64,000 bases of DNA. Source: an uncultured Clostridia bacterium (GTDB lineage Bacteria > Bacillota > Clostridia > Christensenellales > Pumilibacteraceae). The translations under genes were made by a program, and so were the position numbers. Shown here piece after piece: positions 17,940 to 27,312 of the stretch; position 1 is the stretch's first letter, and each line of letters begins with the position of its first letter. The notes beneath the pieces were generated by a model. That model was not told the DNA's origin. It searched no databases and saw only the letters and a program-made list of their open reading frames with translations. The stretch is taken from NCBI GenBank assembly GCA_947175335.1, contig CAMWMF010000007.1, positions 1 through 64,000 of the forward strand, read 5' to 3'.

Positions 17940-18777
17940 AATCATAGACGGCAAAGCGATTGCCACAAAAATAAGAAGCCAATTACTGATTCGCGCCAAC
18001 GAGTTTGAAAACCGTTACGGGCGCAAGGTCGGACTTGCCGTTATTCGCGTAGGCTCTAATCCCGCTTCCGCAGTGTACGTGCGCAACAAAATAAAGGCGT
18101 GTAACGAGTGTAATATACGCTCTCTCAGCTATGAGCTTGACGAGAACGTAAAAAGCGAGCAGCTTGTCGAACTTATTCATACACTGAATGCCGACGCGCA
18201 AGTGGACGGAATTTTGGTGCAGCTTCCGCTGCCTAAGCATATTGACGAGCGTGCCGTACTTGCCGAAATAGATCCGAAAAAGGACGCGGACGGCTTTCAC
18301 GCCGTCAACGCCGGCAAGCTGTTTTTAGGCGAAAAGGACGGCACTGTGGCTTGTACGCCGCGCGGAATAATAGAACTTATCAAATCTACCGGTGTGCCTA
18401 TACGGGGCAAGCATGCGGTCGTAGTGGGACGCTCCAATATAGTAGGTAAACCGGTTGCGGCGATGCTTCTTGCTAACGACGCCACGGTTACGGTTTGTCA
18501 CAGCCGTACCGTAAACCTAAAGGAAATAACGCTATCAGCCGATATACTTGTCTTGGCAATCGGTAAGAGCAAATTTATTACGGCGGATATGGTCAAGCCC
18601 GGCGCTATCGTTATAGACGTCGGCATGAATCGCGACGAAAACGGATTGTGCGGCGATGTTGACTTTGACGGAGTAAAAGAAGTTGCGGGTTATATTACGC
18701 CAGTACCCGGCGGCGTGGGACCTATGACGGTTGCTATGTTGCTTTGCAATACCGTGGACGGTGCCGTGCATGAATAG
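17932..18777 (+). CDS. folD: Methylenetetrahydrofolate dehydrogenase/cyclohydrolase FolD
   Basis: FolD interconverts 5,10-methylene- and 10-formyl-tetrahydrofolate with NADP. The 281-residue protein shows the catalytic lysine region YVRNKIKAC, the signature DGILVQLPLPKH and the nucleotide-binding VVVGRSNIVGKPVA, then PVPGGVGPMT near the end. Overlaps on both sides indicate one operon with nusB and xseA. Confidence 0.97.
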   Translation: MAEIIDGKAIATKIRSQLLIRANEFENRYGRKVGLAVIRVGSNPASAVYVRNKIKACNECNIRSLSYELDENVKSEQLVELIHTLNADAQVDGILVQLPLPKHIDERAVLAEIDPKKDADGFHAVNAGKLFLGEKDGTVACTPRGIIELIKSTGVPIRGKHAVVVGRSNIVGKPVAAMLLANDATVTVCHSRTVNLKEITLSADILVLAIGKSKFITADMVKPGAIVIDVGMNRDENGLCGDVDFDGVKEVAGYITPVPGGVGPMTVAMLLCNTVDGAVHE

Positions 18778-20014
18778 GCAAATGACCGTATCGCAGCTTT
18801 CAAGATACATCAAGGGTGTGTTTGAGGACGAGGAGCTTTTGCACGACATAACGCTTTCGGGCGAAGTTGCGGAAGTATCTTATTCGGACAAACATACTTT
18901 TTTGGTTTTGTCGGACGGTGCGTTCTCGGTGCGTTGCGTGCATTTTTCGTCGCGCGACAAGATAGAGAAGGGCGCGTTTATAGCGTTGCGTGGATCTGTC
19001 AATTTTTACGACAAGCGCAATTCGGTAACGTTTACCTATTCGGAATTCTTTTTAAAGGGTGTAGGCGACAAAAACACCAAGCTGTTGCAGCTTAAACAAT
19101 CGTTGTACGAAAAAGGGTATTTTACAGATAGACCGCAGCTGCCAAAATATATTGTACGCGTGGTTGCCGTTACAAGTCCCGACGGCGCTGCAATACGCGA
19201 CTTTATTCGCGTTGTGCACGACGAAAATCCGTTTGTTGTTATAGAGGTTTATCCGGTCAAGGTGCAGGGCGAGGGTGCTGCGGCGAGGATGTGCGACGCA
19301 ATAGCCAAACTGCAATCGTACAACACCGATGCGATAGTGCTTTGCCGCGGCGGAGGTAGCGACGAGGATTTGGACGCATTCAACGACGAACAGCTTGCTA
19401 TTGCGGTAGCAACGTCGCGCATACCTATTATTTCCGCCGTAGGGCATGAGGTTGATTACACGCTATGCGACTATTGCGCGGGTACGCGAGCGGGCACGCC
19501 GTCCATAGCGGGGCAAGTGGTAAACGCTCACGCAAGCAGGATTATAACCGATCTTGTTGCATATACTTCGGCAATCAAGTCGAGTATTGAAAGCAGGTAT
19601 CGGCGCAGCGTGCTGAGATTGAATAGATTAGGCAAGGCCACCACTTATGCCGCAACAAAGCGGATAAGCAATCAGTATGGACTGTTGCGCTCCGCTGCAA
19701 TCGATTTGCGACACGGCGCAGGCAAGAGGCTGCAAGCATTTATGGATAGCACATCCGATTGTGCCGCGCGTATGAAATCGGCTTTGGCGTTAAGGTATAC
19801 GGCAAGTCGAGCCAAGACCGACAAGCTGACTGCGCTGCTTTCCGCGCTCGATCCGCATAGAATTATCAGGGTCGGTTACGCGGCGGTTGCAAAAAGAGGC
19901 ATGCGCATTTCGGGTGCGGCGGGGCTTAGTATCGACGACGATGTAGATTTGATTTTTTCGGACGGCACGGCCAAGGCGCATATAACTTCGATCAAGCAAA
20001 ATGATCGGAAATAA
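18770..20014 (+). CDS. xseA: Exodeoxyribonuclease VII large subunit
   Basis: XseA with XseB degrades single-stranded DNA. The 414-residue protein has an N-terminal OB fold (about 1-100), the catalytic region with RGGGSDEDLDAFND and SAVGHEVDYTLCDYCAGTRAGTPS, and a helical C-terminal half. The ATG at 18770 overlaps the folD stop and fits the family start; an upstream in-frame start adds 13 unrelated residues. Confidence 0.95.
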   Translation: MNRQMTVSQLSRYIKGVFEDEELLHDITLSGEVAEVSYSDKHTFLVLSDGAFSVRCVHFSSRDKIEKGAFIALRGSVNFYDKRNSVTFTYSEFFLKGVGDKNTKLLQLKQSLYEKGYFTDRPQLPKYIVRVVAVTSPDGAAIRDFIRVVHDENPFVVIEVYPVKVQGEGAAARMCDAIAKLQSYNTDAIVLCRGGGSDEDLDAFNDEQLAIAVATSRIPIISAVGHEVDYTLCDYCAGTRAGTPSIAGQVVNAHASRIITDLVAYTSAIKSSIESRYRRSVLRLNRLGKATTYAATKRISNQYGLLRSAAIDLRHGAGKRLQAFMDSTSDCAARMKSALALRYTASRAKTDKLTALLSALDPHRIIRVGYAAVAKRGMRISGAAGLSIDDDVDLIFSDGTAKAHITSIKQNDRK

Positions 20015-20028
20015 AGGAGGATACGACT

Positions 20029-20286
20029 ATGAAAAACGAAAATATAAACACACTCGCTTCGGGCGATTTTGAAAATAAATTGGACGAGCTGCAAAAGATA
20101 GTTCAAAGGCTGGAAAACGATCCCGACGTAACGCTTGAAGACAGTATGAGCCTATACGAGAGCGGGCTTAAAATCGCTAAGCAATGCGTCGAGGATTTGG
20201 CACAGTTAAATGCGCGTATTACCGAGCTTAACAAGCAGCTTGATTTGGTGATTATGCCGTCTCTTGGTGATAACGATGAAAATTGA
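20029..20286 (+). CDS. xseB: Exodeoxyribonuclease VII small subunit
   Basis: The 85-residue helical protein contains FENKLDELQKIVQRLEN and the ESMxLYExG motif variant DSMSLYESGLKIAKQC. It pairs with the upstream xseA product. An AAAGGAGG site precedes the ATG, and the end overlaps ispA by 11 bp. Confidence 0.95.
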   Translation: MKNENINTLASGDFENKLDELQKIVQRLENDPDVTLEDSMSLYESGLKIAKQCVEDLAQLNARITELNKQLDLVIMPSLGDNDEN

Positions 20287-21190
20287 CGAATACAAAAAAT
20301 ATTCGGACGGCTACAAAGAGCAAATAGACGCCGAGCTGAAAAAAATAATAGGCGAGCTTAATTATTCCGCCGATTTTAAGGAAGTGCTGGAGTACGCGCT
20401 TTTTCCGGGAGGAAAGCGACTTAGGCCTATCCTTATGCTCGAATGGCATAATATGTTTGCTCCTGCCGATTATTACGCTTTGCGCTTTGCTTGCGGGTTG
20501 GAAATACTGCATGCATATTCGCTTATTCATGACGATATGCCGTGCATGGACAACGACGATTACCGTCGCGGCAAACCTACGGTTCACAAAAAGTACGGCG
20601 AGGGCATGGCGCTTTTAGCGGGTGACGCGCTTATGGATTTGGCATATAGAATTTTGAGCATGCCCACGCCTGCGCTGGAAGTCGGGCCGTTTTGTATGTT
20701 TAAGGATATGTGCGGGGACGGCGGGCTTATTCACGGCCAGTATTGCGATTTGTACGGCAAAATAGACAACGTCGAAGATTTGCTGGAAATGTACAGGCAC
20801 AAAACGGGTGCGCTCATCAAGCTTGCGTGTATCGGTGGTTTTGCGCTCGGAAATAATCTCGATTACAAAAAGTGCAAGGCATTTTTGGAGGGACAATCGA
20901 CAGACGAAACCGCAGCAGCCGATATTTCCGATGATAGGCTTTTGCTTAACTACACATTGGCAAGCGGGTTTGGCGAAGCGTTCGGCGCAGCTTTTCAGCT
21001 TTACGACGATATTTCCGAATATATAAACGGGGACAGAATTACCAGCACAAGCATTATGAACTACGTCGATTTGGATGAAGCCAAAAAAATGCTTAACACT
21101 ATGCTTAACGACGCGGCGGACACGCTGGAAGCATTGCGCGGCGACACTGCGTTTTTGCGCGAACTACTAAATAGGTTTATAATTATTTAG
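20276..21190 (+). CDS. ispA: Polyprenyl (farnesyl) diphosphate synthase
   Basis: The enzyme condenses isoprenyl diphosphates, and here follows the MEP theme shared with dxs, ispG and ispH. The first aspartate-rich motif DDMPCMDND lies near 86-94 and the second as YDDISEY near 238-244; the latter differs from the usual DDILD. The 304 residues fit. ATG at 20276 overlaps the xseB end; a GTG at 20264 is an alternative. Confidence 0.93.
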   Translation: MKIDEYKKYSDGYKEQIDAELKKIIGELNYSADFKEVLEYALFPGGKRLRPILMLEWHNMFAPADYYALRFACGLEILHAYSLIHDDMPCMDNDDYRRGKPTVHKKYGEGMALLAGDALMDLAYRILSMPTPALEVGPFCMFKDMCGDGGLIHGQYCDLYGKIDNVEDLLEMYRHKTGALIKLACIGGFALGNNLDYKKCKAFLEGQSTDETAAADISDDRLLLNYTLASGFGEAFGAAFQLYDDISEYINGDRITSTSIMNYVDLDEAKKMLNTMLNDAADTLEALRGDTAFLRELLNRFIII

Positions 21191-21192
21191 CT

Positions 21193-23010
21193 TTGGATTA
21201 CGAAAAAGTCACAACGCCGTCGGAATTAAAGCGGCTTAATATCAACGAGCTTGACGGACTGTGCGCAAGCATCAGGGAGCGGATAATTAACGTCGTGGAA
21301 AAGAACGGCGGGCATTTGTCGTCCAATCTCGGCACTGTGGAGCTTACGGTAGCGCTACACTATGTATACGATTGTCCAAAGGACAAAATAGTTTTTGACG
21401 TCGGACATCAGTCGTACACGCATAAGATACTTACGGGGCGCGGCAAAGCGTTTGACGGTTTGCGGCAAAACGGCGGTATTTCGGGCTTTCCTCAACCTGT
21501 AGAAAGCGAATACGACGCGTTTACGGCGGGGCATGCGTCCACTTCGCTTTCGGTCGCTTTGGGGTTTGCCGAAGCAGCAAAGCAAACAGGCGAAAATTCG
21601 AGTGTTGTCGCGGTGATAGGCGACGGTGCGCTTACAGGTGGCATGGCATACGAGGCGCTGAATGCGATAGGAAGCGAGCAGTTGCCTGTTACGATAGTGC
21701 TTAACGACAACAATATGTCGATTAGCAAAAACGTCGGAGCTATGAGTAAGTACCTGACGCGCTTGCGTGTAAGCAAAAAGTACGTCGGCATGAAAAACGA
21801 AATCAAGCGCGCGGTGTCCATTATCCCGCTTTTCGGCGACGGCATTTTGCACTTGATGGAAAAGGGCAAAAAGCTGTTAAAGCGCATTGTGCTGTCCAAC
21901 AAGATGTTTGAGGAGATGGGAATATCGTATTACGGCCCGTTTGACGGTCACAATGTGGGTGAGCTGATTGATATTTTCGAGCAGGTGCGAAAAAAGAAAA
22001 GTCCGGCACTTGTACACATAATAACCGACAAAGGTCACGGACTGAAAAGCGCCGTTACCGACCCCGAACATTCGCATGGAATTTCATCGGTCGGCGCTAT
22101 GTCGAGCAACGATTTTTCTGCTGTGCTCGGCGAGTTTTTGACGGATGCGGCTCAAAAGGATAACCGTGTTATGGCGGTTACTGCGGCTATGGCGATAGGT
22201 ACGGGACTTGAAAAGTTTTCTACTGCGCATCCCGCCAAGTTTAAGGACGTCGGCATTGCCGAGGAGCATGCCGTTACTTACTGCGCCGCACTGGCGGCGG
22301 GCGGTGTCAAGCCGTACTTTGCGGTATATTCAACGTTTTTGCAACGCGGTTTCGACCAAATTGTACACGACGTTTGTATAAGCAAGCATGCGGTTACATT
22401 TTGCATAGATCGTGCCGGCGTTGTGGGTGCGGACGGCGTTACACACCAAGGCGTGTTTGATTTGAGTTATTTATTGCCTATACCAAATATGACGGTTATG
22501 TGCCCGACGGACGGCGACGAGCTAAGAGCGATGCTTGAATTTTCGTTGACGTTTGACGCGCCGCTTGCCGTACGTTACCCCAAATCGTACGTTGTAAACA
22601 GACCTCATAATCCGATTGTTTACGGTAAGTGGGAGGATGTGGCTACCGACAAGAATTCGCTCACGTATGTTTTGTGTGTGGGAGGACGGGCGCTCGATAT
22701 TGCGCTTACCGCCGCTGGGGATAAAAAACTAAACGTGGTAAACGCGCGCTTTGTTAAGCCGTTTGATACCGAATATCTTGACGGCATAAACAAACGCGGT
22801 AATATAATAATCACTATGGAAGATAATGTCCGTGCGGGTGGGTTCGGCATGAGCGTTTTGCAGTATCTCAACAGCAAAGGAATGTTATGTAAATTCGCTT
22901 CTATCGCGCACGACGATAAGTTTATAGACAACCGTGATATATCGTCCTCGCTGTTTGATTCGGGATTGTCGCGGGAAAACCTGCTAAATGTGATAAAAAG
23001 CCTTGAATAA
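21193..23010 (+). CDS. dxs: 1-deoxy-D-xylulose-5-phosphate synthase
   Basis: Dxs joins pyruvate and glyceraldehyde 3-phosphate, the first MEP step, using thiamine diphosphate. The 605-residue protein shows FDVGHQSYTHKILTGR, the ThDP-binding GDGALTGGMAYEALN motif and the transketolase-like Pyr domain with DRAGVVGADGVTHQG. It starts with TTG two bases after ispA. In B. subtilis tlyA, argR and recN follow; here tlyA and argR are absent and nadK takes the place. Confidence 0.96.
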   Translation: MDYEKVTTPSELKRLNINELDGLCASIRERIINVVEKNGGHLSSNLGTVELTVALHYVYDCPKDKIVFDVGHQSYTHKILTGRGKAFDGLRQNGGISGFPQPVESEYDAFTAGHASTSLSVALGFAEAAKQTGENSSVVAVIGDGALTGGMAYEALNAIGSEQLPVTIVLNDNNMSISKNVGAMSKYLTRLRVSKKYVGMKNEIKRAVSIIPLFGDGILHLMEKGKKLLKRIVLSNKMFEEMGISYYGPFDGHNVGELIDIFEQVRKKKSPALVHIITDKGHGLKSAVTDPEHSHGISSVGAMSSNDFSAVLGEFLTDAAQKDNRVMAVTAAMAIGTGLEKFSTAHPAKFKDVGIAEEHAVTYCAALAAGGVKPYFAVYSTFLQRGFDQIVHDVCISKHAVTFCIDRAGVVGADGVTHQGVFDLSYLLPIPNMTVMCPTDGDELRAMLEFSLTFDAPLAVRYPKSYVVNRPHNPIVYGKWEDVATDKNSLTYVLCVGGRALDIALTAAGDKKLNVVNARFVKPFDTEYLDGINKRGNIIITMEDNVRAGGFGMSVLQYLNSKGMLCKFASIAHDDKFIDNRDISSSLFDSGLSRENLLNVIKSLE

Positions 23011-23031
23011 AACTCCGAAATAGGATATAAT
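23003..23031 (+). promoter_or_regulatory. Promoter predicting a leaderless nadK mRNA
   Basis: TTGAAT (23003-23008), 17 bp, TATAAT (23026-23031), then 6 bp to the ATG at 23038. A start point 7 bases past the -10 would fall on the A of ATG. No Shine-Dalgarno site is present. Confidence 0.7.
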
Positions 23032-23037
23032 GTACTT

Positions 23038-23829
23038 ATGAAAATCGGTGTGTATTCCAATCCAATAAAAGACTTGAATGGCGCGGTGCGTGACGCCGTT
23101 TTTGCCGCTGCCGAACAATACGGCATTGTCGCCGAAAATTATACGTCGGGCGAGCGGTACGACTTTATAATATCGGTAGGCGGCGACGGCACAATTTTGC
23201 GCATAGCTAAGGACAGCGCCAAGTCGGGTATACCCATTTTGGGTATAAACATGGGCACGGTCGGATTTTTGACCGAAACCGATCCGAGCGATATAGCGGC
23301 CGCACTTCAAAGATTGAAAGCGCGCGATTACATACTCGAACGCCGCGCATTGATCGACGCAACTCATGATGGCGCGCATTATTACGCGCTTAACGATATT
23401 GTAGTACGCTCCACCAGCGGAAGAATGATTTCTATGGAGGTGCGTGTTGCCGGCGAAATTATAGACAAATTCACTTGCGACGGTTATATAGCTTGCACGC
23501 CGACAGGTTCTACGGCGTACTCGCTGTCGGCGGGAGGGTCGGTAATCGGCCCGAATACGCCGGTTATAGCGCTCACTCCCATCAATCCGCACACCCTTCG
23601 CACCAGGCCGATAGTCGTTGGGTCGTTTGAACAAATAGAGCTCAAAAACACGGGGTTGTCCGGCGCAGGCGTATATGTAGACGGCGAGAGTATAGGCGAG
23701 CTAAACAGTGGCAATTCGGTAAGTATAACGGGCTGGGATATGAGCGCACTGTTTGTTAGGTTCGGAAAAAAGAGTTTTTATTCGCGCTTGCTTGACAAGC
23801 TGAACGCTTGGTCGGCTACGGAGGACTGA
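23038..23829 (+). CDS. nadK: NAD kinase
   Basis: NadK makes NADP from NAD. The 263-residue protein has the GGDGT phosphate-binding motif (about 49-53), NMGTVGFL, and the CTPTGSTAYSLSAGG motif, all normal. The ATG has no ribosome-binding site and lies exactly 6 bp after a good -10 box, suggesting leaderless translation. The stop overlaps recN by one base, so recN should be translated from the same message. Confidence 0.95.
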   Translation: MKIGVYSNPIKDLNGAVRDAVFAAAEQYGIVAENYTSGERYDFIISVGGDGTILRIAKDSAKSGIPILGINMGTVGFLTETDPSDIAAALQRLKARDYILERRALIDATHDGAHYYALNDIVVRSTSGRMISMEVRVAGEIIDKFTCDGYIACTPTGSTAYSLSAGGSVIGPNTPVIALTPINPHTLRTRPIVVGSFEQIELKNTGLSGAGVYVDGESIGELNSGNSVSITGWDMSALFVRFGKKSFYSRLLDKLNAWSATED

Positions 23830-25526
23830 TGTTACAAAGGATAACTATACATAATCTTGCGCTGATAAAGCATTTGGAAATAGAGTTTAATAGTCAGCTT
23901 AATGTCTTTTCCGGCGAAACTGGTGCGGGCAAATCCATAATAGTAGATTCGCTTATGCTGCTTGTAGGTGGGCGGTACGATAAATCGCTCCTTAAATTCG
24001 GTGAAGACAGCGGGTATGTTGAGGGAGTGTTCGACTTTAACGACAGTACTCCGTTAGTGGATATGGGCATAGACTGTGAGGACGGGATATTTATCGTTAC
24101 TCGCAAGTTCACCAAGGACGGCAAAAACGATATTCGCGTAAACGGCAAGCAAATGACCACCGCTATGCTGCGCGAACTTATGCAAAACTACGTGGATATT
24201 TACGGGCAAAACGAATATCAATCGTTGCTCAAAATATCCGAACAGAAAAAAATTCTCGATTACTTTGTGTTTAAGTCTGACGGTAAACCGCTGGAACGGC
24301 AAAAACAGCTTTACGACGAATACAAAAAGCTTTGCACAGAAATGGAATCGTTGGGCGATGAAACGGCACGCGCACAGCGTATTGACGTACTCAACTATCA
24401 AATAGACGAGATAGTCAAAGCCGACGTAAAGCCCGACGAAGAACAGCAACTACTCGACCGCAGACATGTACTTATGGCGGCGGAACGCATAAAGAACGCG
24501 CTTGCCGAATGCTACGCTGCACTCGACGACGGCGATTGCAGCGTTACCGAAAACATGGACGGCGCCATGCGCGCAATGTCGGGCATAGCGTCGTTTGGTG
24601 AAAAATTTTCTGAGCTGGAAAGCCGTCTTAAATCGGTTTCGATAGAGCTTGACGACATTGCGGAATGTGTACGGGACGAGCTTAACGGCATGGACGGCAG
24701 TGAACAAGAGCTTGACGAAGTGTCGGCGCGGCTGGATAAAATCCGTGCGCTCAAATCCAAGTACGGCGCATACGAGTCGATGCAAAAGTTTTTGACTGAA
24801 GCTAAGGCCGAGGCGGAACGTTTGTCGCGCGGCGCCGATTTGTACGACGAGCTGTGCAAAAAAGAATCTGTTGCCAAAAAGGCATTGTACGACAACAGCA
24901 AGCTGCTTTCCGATATGCGCCGAAAAGGTGCTGTCGACTTGCAAAAACGGATTGTTTCCGAGTTGGGAGACTTGGGCATGGCAAAATCGTCGTTCGAGGT
25001 AGTGTTTTCCGAAATGCCTAATTACGATGAGTTTGCGACTCACGTAACGTCGAGTGGGTTTGACAGCTTGCAGTTTTATTTGAGTCCAAACGTCGGTCAG
25101 CCGCTTTTGCCGCTGATAAAAATAATATCGGGCGGCGAAATGTCGCGGTTTATGCTTGCTATCAAGCTTGTAACGGGCGACCTTAGCAGTATAGGTACAA
25201 TGATATTCGACGAGGTGGATACCGGCATAAGCGGCGCAATAGGATTGTGCGTTGCAAAAAAGCTGGCACAGCTTTCGCGCGGGCACCAAGTGCTTTGCGT
25301 CACGCACCTTGCGCAAATAGCGGCAATGGCGGACGGGCACTATTTTATAGAAAAATCCGAAAAGAACGGCGATACGCAAACGAGCGTTACGCCGCTTGAC
25401 AGGTCGGGCATGATAGGGGAAATTTCGCGGCTTTCGGGAACAAAAGGAGTATCGTCGTCGTCCGACAAAAGCGCGACCGAACTGAAAGATTTTTGCGACA
25501 CGTTTAAATCGGGCACGTTTGATTAG
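23829..25526 (+). CDS. recN: DNA repair protein RecN
   Basis: RecN is an SMC-like ATPase for double-strand break repair. The 565-residue protein has Walker A GETGAGKS near 29-36, a coiled-coil middle (about 150-370) with many heptad-like charged stretches, and C-terminal SGGEMSRFMLAIK signature plus Walker B MIFDEVDTGISG. ATG at 23829 is chosen over a GTG at 23808 because GGAGG (23819-23823 region) lies at the right distance and homology starts here. Confidence 0.96.
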   Translation: MLQRITIHNLALIKHLEIEFNSQLNVFSGETGAGKSIIVDSLMLLVGGRYDKSLLKFGEDSGYVEGVFDFNDSTPLVDMGIDCEDGIFIVTRKFTKDGKNDIRVNGKQMTTAMLRELMQNYVDIYGQNEYQSLLKISEQKKILDYFVFKSDGKPLERQKQLYDEYKKLCTEMESLGDETARAQRIDVLNYQIDEIVKADVKPDEEQQLLDRRHVLMAAERIKNALAECYAALDDGDCSVTENMDGAMRAMSGIASFGEKFSELESRLKSVSIELDDIAECVRDELNGMDGSEQELDEVSARLDKIRALKSKYGAYESMQKFLTEAKAEAERLSRGADLYDELCKKESVAKKALYDNSKLLSDMRRKGAVDLQKRIVSELGDLGMAKSSFEVVFSEMPNYDEFATHVTSSGFDSLQFYLSPNVGQPLLPLIKIISGGEMSRFMLAIKLVTGDLSSIGTMIFDEVDTGISGAIGLCVAKKLAQLSRGHQVLCVTHLAQIAAMADGHYFIEKSEKNGDTQTSVTPLDRSGMIGEISRLSGTKGVSSSSDKSATELKDFCDTFKSGTFD

Positions 25527-25583
25527 ACGGTTAATTTTCGATTAAGAAGTATATAATTCGACAAGCGACAAAAACTATACGTG

Positions 25584-26567
25584 ATGAAAAAGTTACGTAG
25601 AATTTTGTGCGCTTTTTTTGCGCTGTTTTTATGTGTTGCGATTTTGCCGATTGGGCAAGGGTATGTTTATGCCGAAACAGAACAAAGCGTTTATATCGGC
25701 GGATATCCGATAGGCATATCCATAGACATCGACGGATTACTGATAGAAAGCGTTACCGGGGTGGAAACGGAGTACGGAATTGCCGCTGTGGAAGGACTGA
25801 GAAAGGGCGATATAATAAAGAGAATCGACGGCAAAGTGGTTGACGACGTTGACGACATATCGGAAATCATAACCACCGCCGATTCTGTTAAGATAGATTT
25901 ATCGCGCAACGGTCAAGATATTTCGCTCGAAGTTAAGCCTATGATTGAAGCGTTCAGTCAAAAGCCGAGATTGGGTATAAAAATAAAAGACGTAATTTAC
26001 GGCGTGGGCACTGTAACGTTTGTGCGTGAGGACGGTAGCTATACCGCGCTCGGACATGAAATATCGTACGACGGAGACAGTATACCTTTTGCCGGCGGGC
26101 ATATCCACGCCTGCAAGGTTGTAGGCGTTAAAAAAGGCGGAAAAGGCGAGGCCGGAGCATTGCTTGCTTCCATTTCGCCAGACAAGGTGTACGGTTCGGT
26201 GTGTTGTAACAACAGCTTCGGCATAGCGGGGCAGTTTCAATCGGATTACGCAAAGGGTGAAAAGGTGCCGCTGGCTAAGCGCGGCGACGTGCATGCGGGC
26301 GCGGCAAAAATCAAAACCTCGGTAAACGGCGAGTCTCAGTATTACGATATAGAAATAATCAAGGCGTCGCACCAAAGCTCACGCAAGGAAAAGGGCATGG
26401 TTATTCGCATAACCGACAAACGCTTACTCGATTTGACAGGCGGGGTAGTGCGCGGCATGAGCGGCTCGCCTATAATTCAGGACGGCAAGCTTGTCGGTGC
26501 CGTTACTCATGTATTTTTAAATGACTTTACCAAGGGCTACGGCGTATATGCCGAATTCTTAAATTAA
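25584..26567 (+). CDS. spoIVB: SpoIVB serine peptidase (S55)
   Basis: SpoIVB is secreted from the forespore and triggers pro-sigma-K processing. The 327-residue protein has a signal segment (about 5-30), a PDZ domain (about 55-125) and the S55 domain with catalytic H in ALGHEIS and S in GMSGSPI, followed by GAVTHVFLNDFTKGYG. All key residues are present. A GTG directly before the ATG is an equal start option. TATAAT at 25552-25557 may be a -10, but a -35 is unclear. spo0A, normally next, is absent. Confidence 0.95.
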   Translation: MKKLRRILCAFFALFLCVAILPIGQGYVYAETEQSVYIGGYPIGISIDIDGLLIESVTGVETEYGIAAVEGLRKGDIIKRIDGKVVDDVDDISEIITTADSVKIDLSRNGQDISLEVKPMIEAFSQKPRLGIKIKDVIYGVGTVTFVREDGSYTALGHEISYDGDSIPFAGGHIHACKVVGVKKGGKGEAGALLASISPDKVYGSVCCNNSFGIAGQFQSDYAKGEKVPLAKRGDVHAGAAKIKTSVNGESQYYDIEIIKASHQSSRKEKGMVIRITDKRLLDLTGGVVRGMSGSPIIQDGKLVGAVTHVFLNDFTKGYGVYAEFLN

Positions 26568-26588
26568 ATATATTTGTTTATATTTGAC

Positions 26589-26617
26589 GAATAATGTCGG
26601 ACGTTGCGACATAGATT
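26589..26617 (+). promoter_or_regulatory. Candidate sigma-E promoter of the SpoIIM-like gene
   Basis: GAATAAT (26589-26595), 14 bp, CATAGATT (26610-26617). Both elements and spacing resemble those before spoIIIAA. The -10 ends 6 bp before the ATG at 26624, so the mRNA could be leaderless. Confidence 0.4.
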
Positions 26618-26623
26618 TAAAAT

Positions 26624-27244
26624 ATGAAACGCACGTATGTTATTTCCGATTGGTTTTATAGACTTTCGCACACGGTCAGGCGTAATAGATCTTGTGTGCT
26701 GCTGTATTCGCTGTTATGCCTGCTGTTCGTAGTCGTCGGCGTTGCAGTCGGCGCAAACATGTCCGACAAAACGGAATACGTTTTGCGTAACGGCGCACCG
26801 ATATTCAAGTTTTTGCGCGGCGACAACGGTATTGTGGCGTTTTTCTTTATCGACGTAATGCTGTCATGCATATACTGCGTGTTTGGCGCGTCGATGTTCT
26901 ATTTCCGAGCTTTGACCTTTATATCGCTTGTGCCGTGCGCGTACCGCGCATACGTACTGGGCGCCAATACTTGTATAATAATAGTCGTGTTTTCGGTTTC
27001 GGCATTGCCCATGCTGTTTGTGGCGTTCGTGCCGATTTGCATAATCGAAATTACAATCATGTGCATGATATCTTTTAGATGCTTTTATTTTTCGTCGCTA
27101 AACCGTCGATGCACGCCGTCTATTGTGGATATTAAGCTGTATTACAAAGGCTTGCTGTCGTACTTGTTTGCGATTGCCGTTTTAACACTTATTAAGGCGA
27201 TTACGCTTGTTCTTTTCGGCTCGGCATTAATAGGGGTATTATAG
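26624..27244 (+). CDS. Integral membrane protein, possibly SpoIIM-like
   Basis: The 206-residue protein has about five hydrophobic segments (about 25-43, 68-90, 95-112, 118-145, 172-200) and a basic N-terminus. Size, topology and the last membrane segments ending in a phenylalanine-rich turn recall SpoIIM, a subunit of the septal peptidoglycan hydrolase complex for engulfment, but sequence identity is too weak to be sure. Its place after spoIVB and a sigma-E-like promoter support a sporulation role. No Shine-Dalgarno site is seen. Confidence 0.5.
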   Translation: MKRTYVISDWFYRLSHTVRRNRSCVLLYSLLCLLFVVVGVAVGANMSDKTEYVLRNGAPIFKFLRGDNGIVAFFFIDVMLSCIYCVFGASMFYFRALTFISLVPCAYRAYVLGANTCIIIVVFSVSALPMLFVAFVPICIIEITIMCMISFRCFYFSSLNRRCTPSIVDIKLYYKGLLSYLFAIAVLTLIKAITLVLFGSALIGVL

Positions 27245-27312
27245 TAAATTATTTTTGAATTATTTTCTTCGAGATAAACCAAACTATCCATATGAATTTT
27301 CTCGGAGGGAAT

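Noticed and set aside
20276..21190. Loss of activity in IspA because of the altered second aspartate motif
   Set aside because: YDDISEY still has the two leading aspartates and the rest of the protein is typical, so loss of function is not supported.
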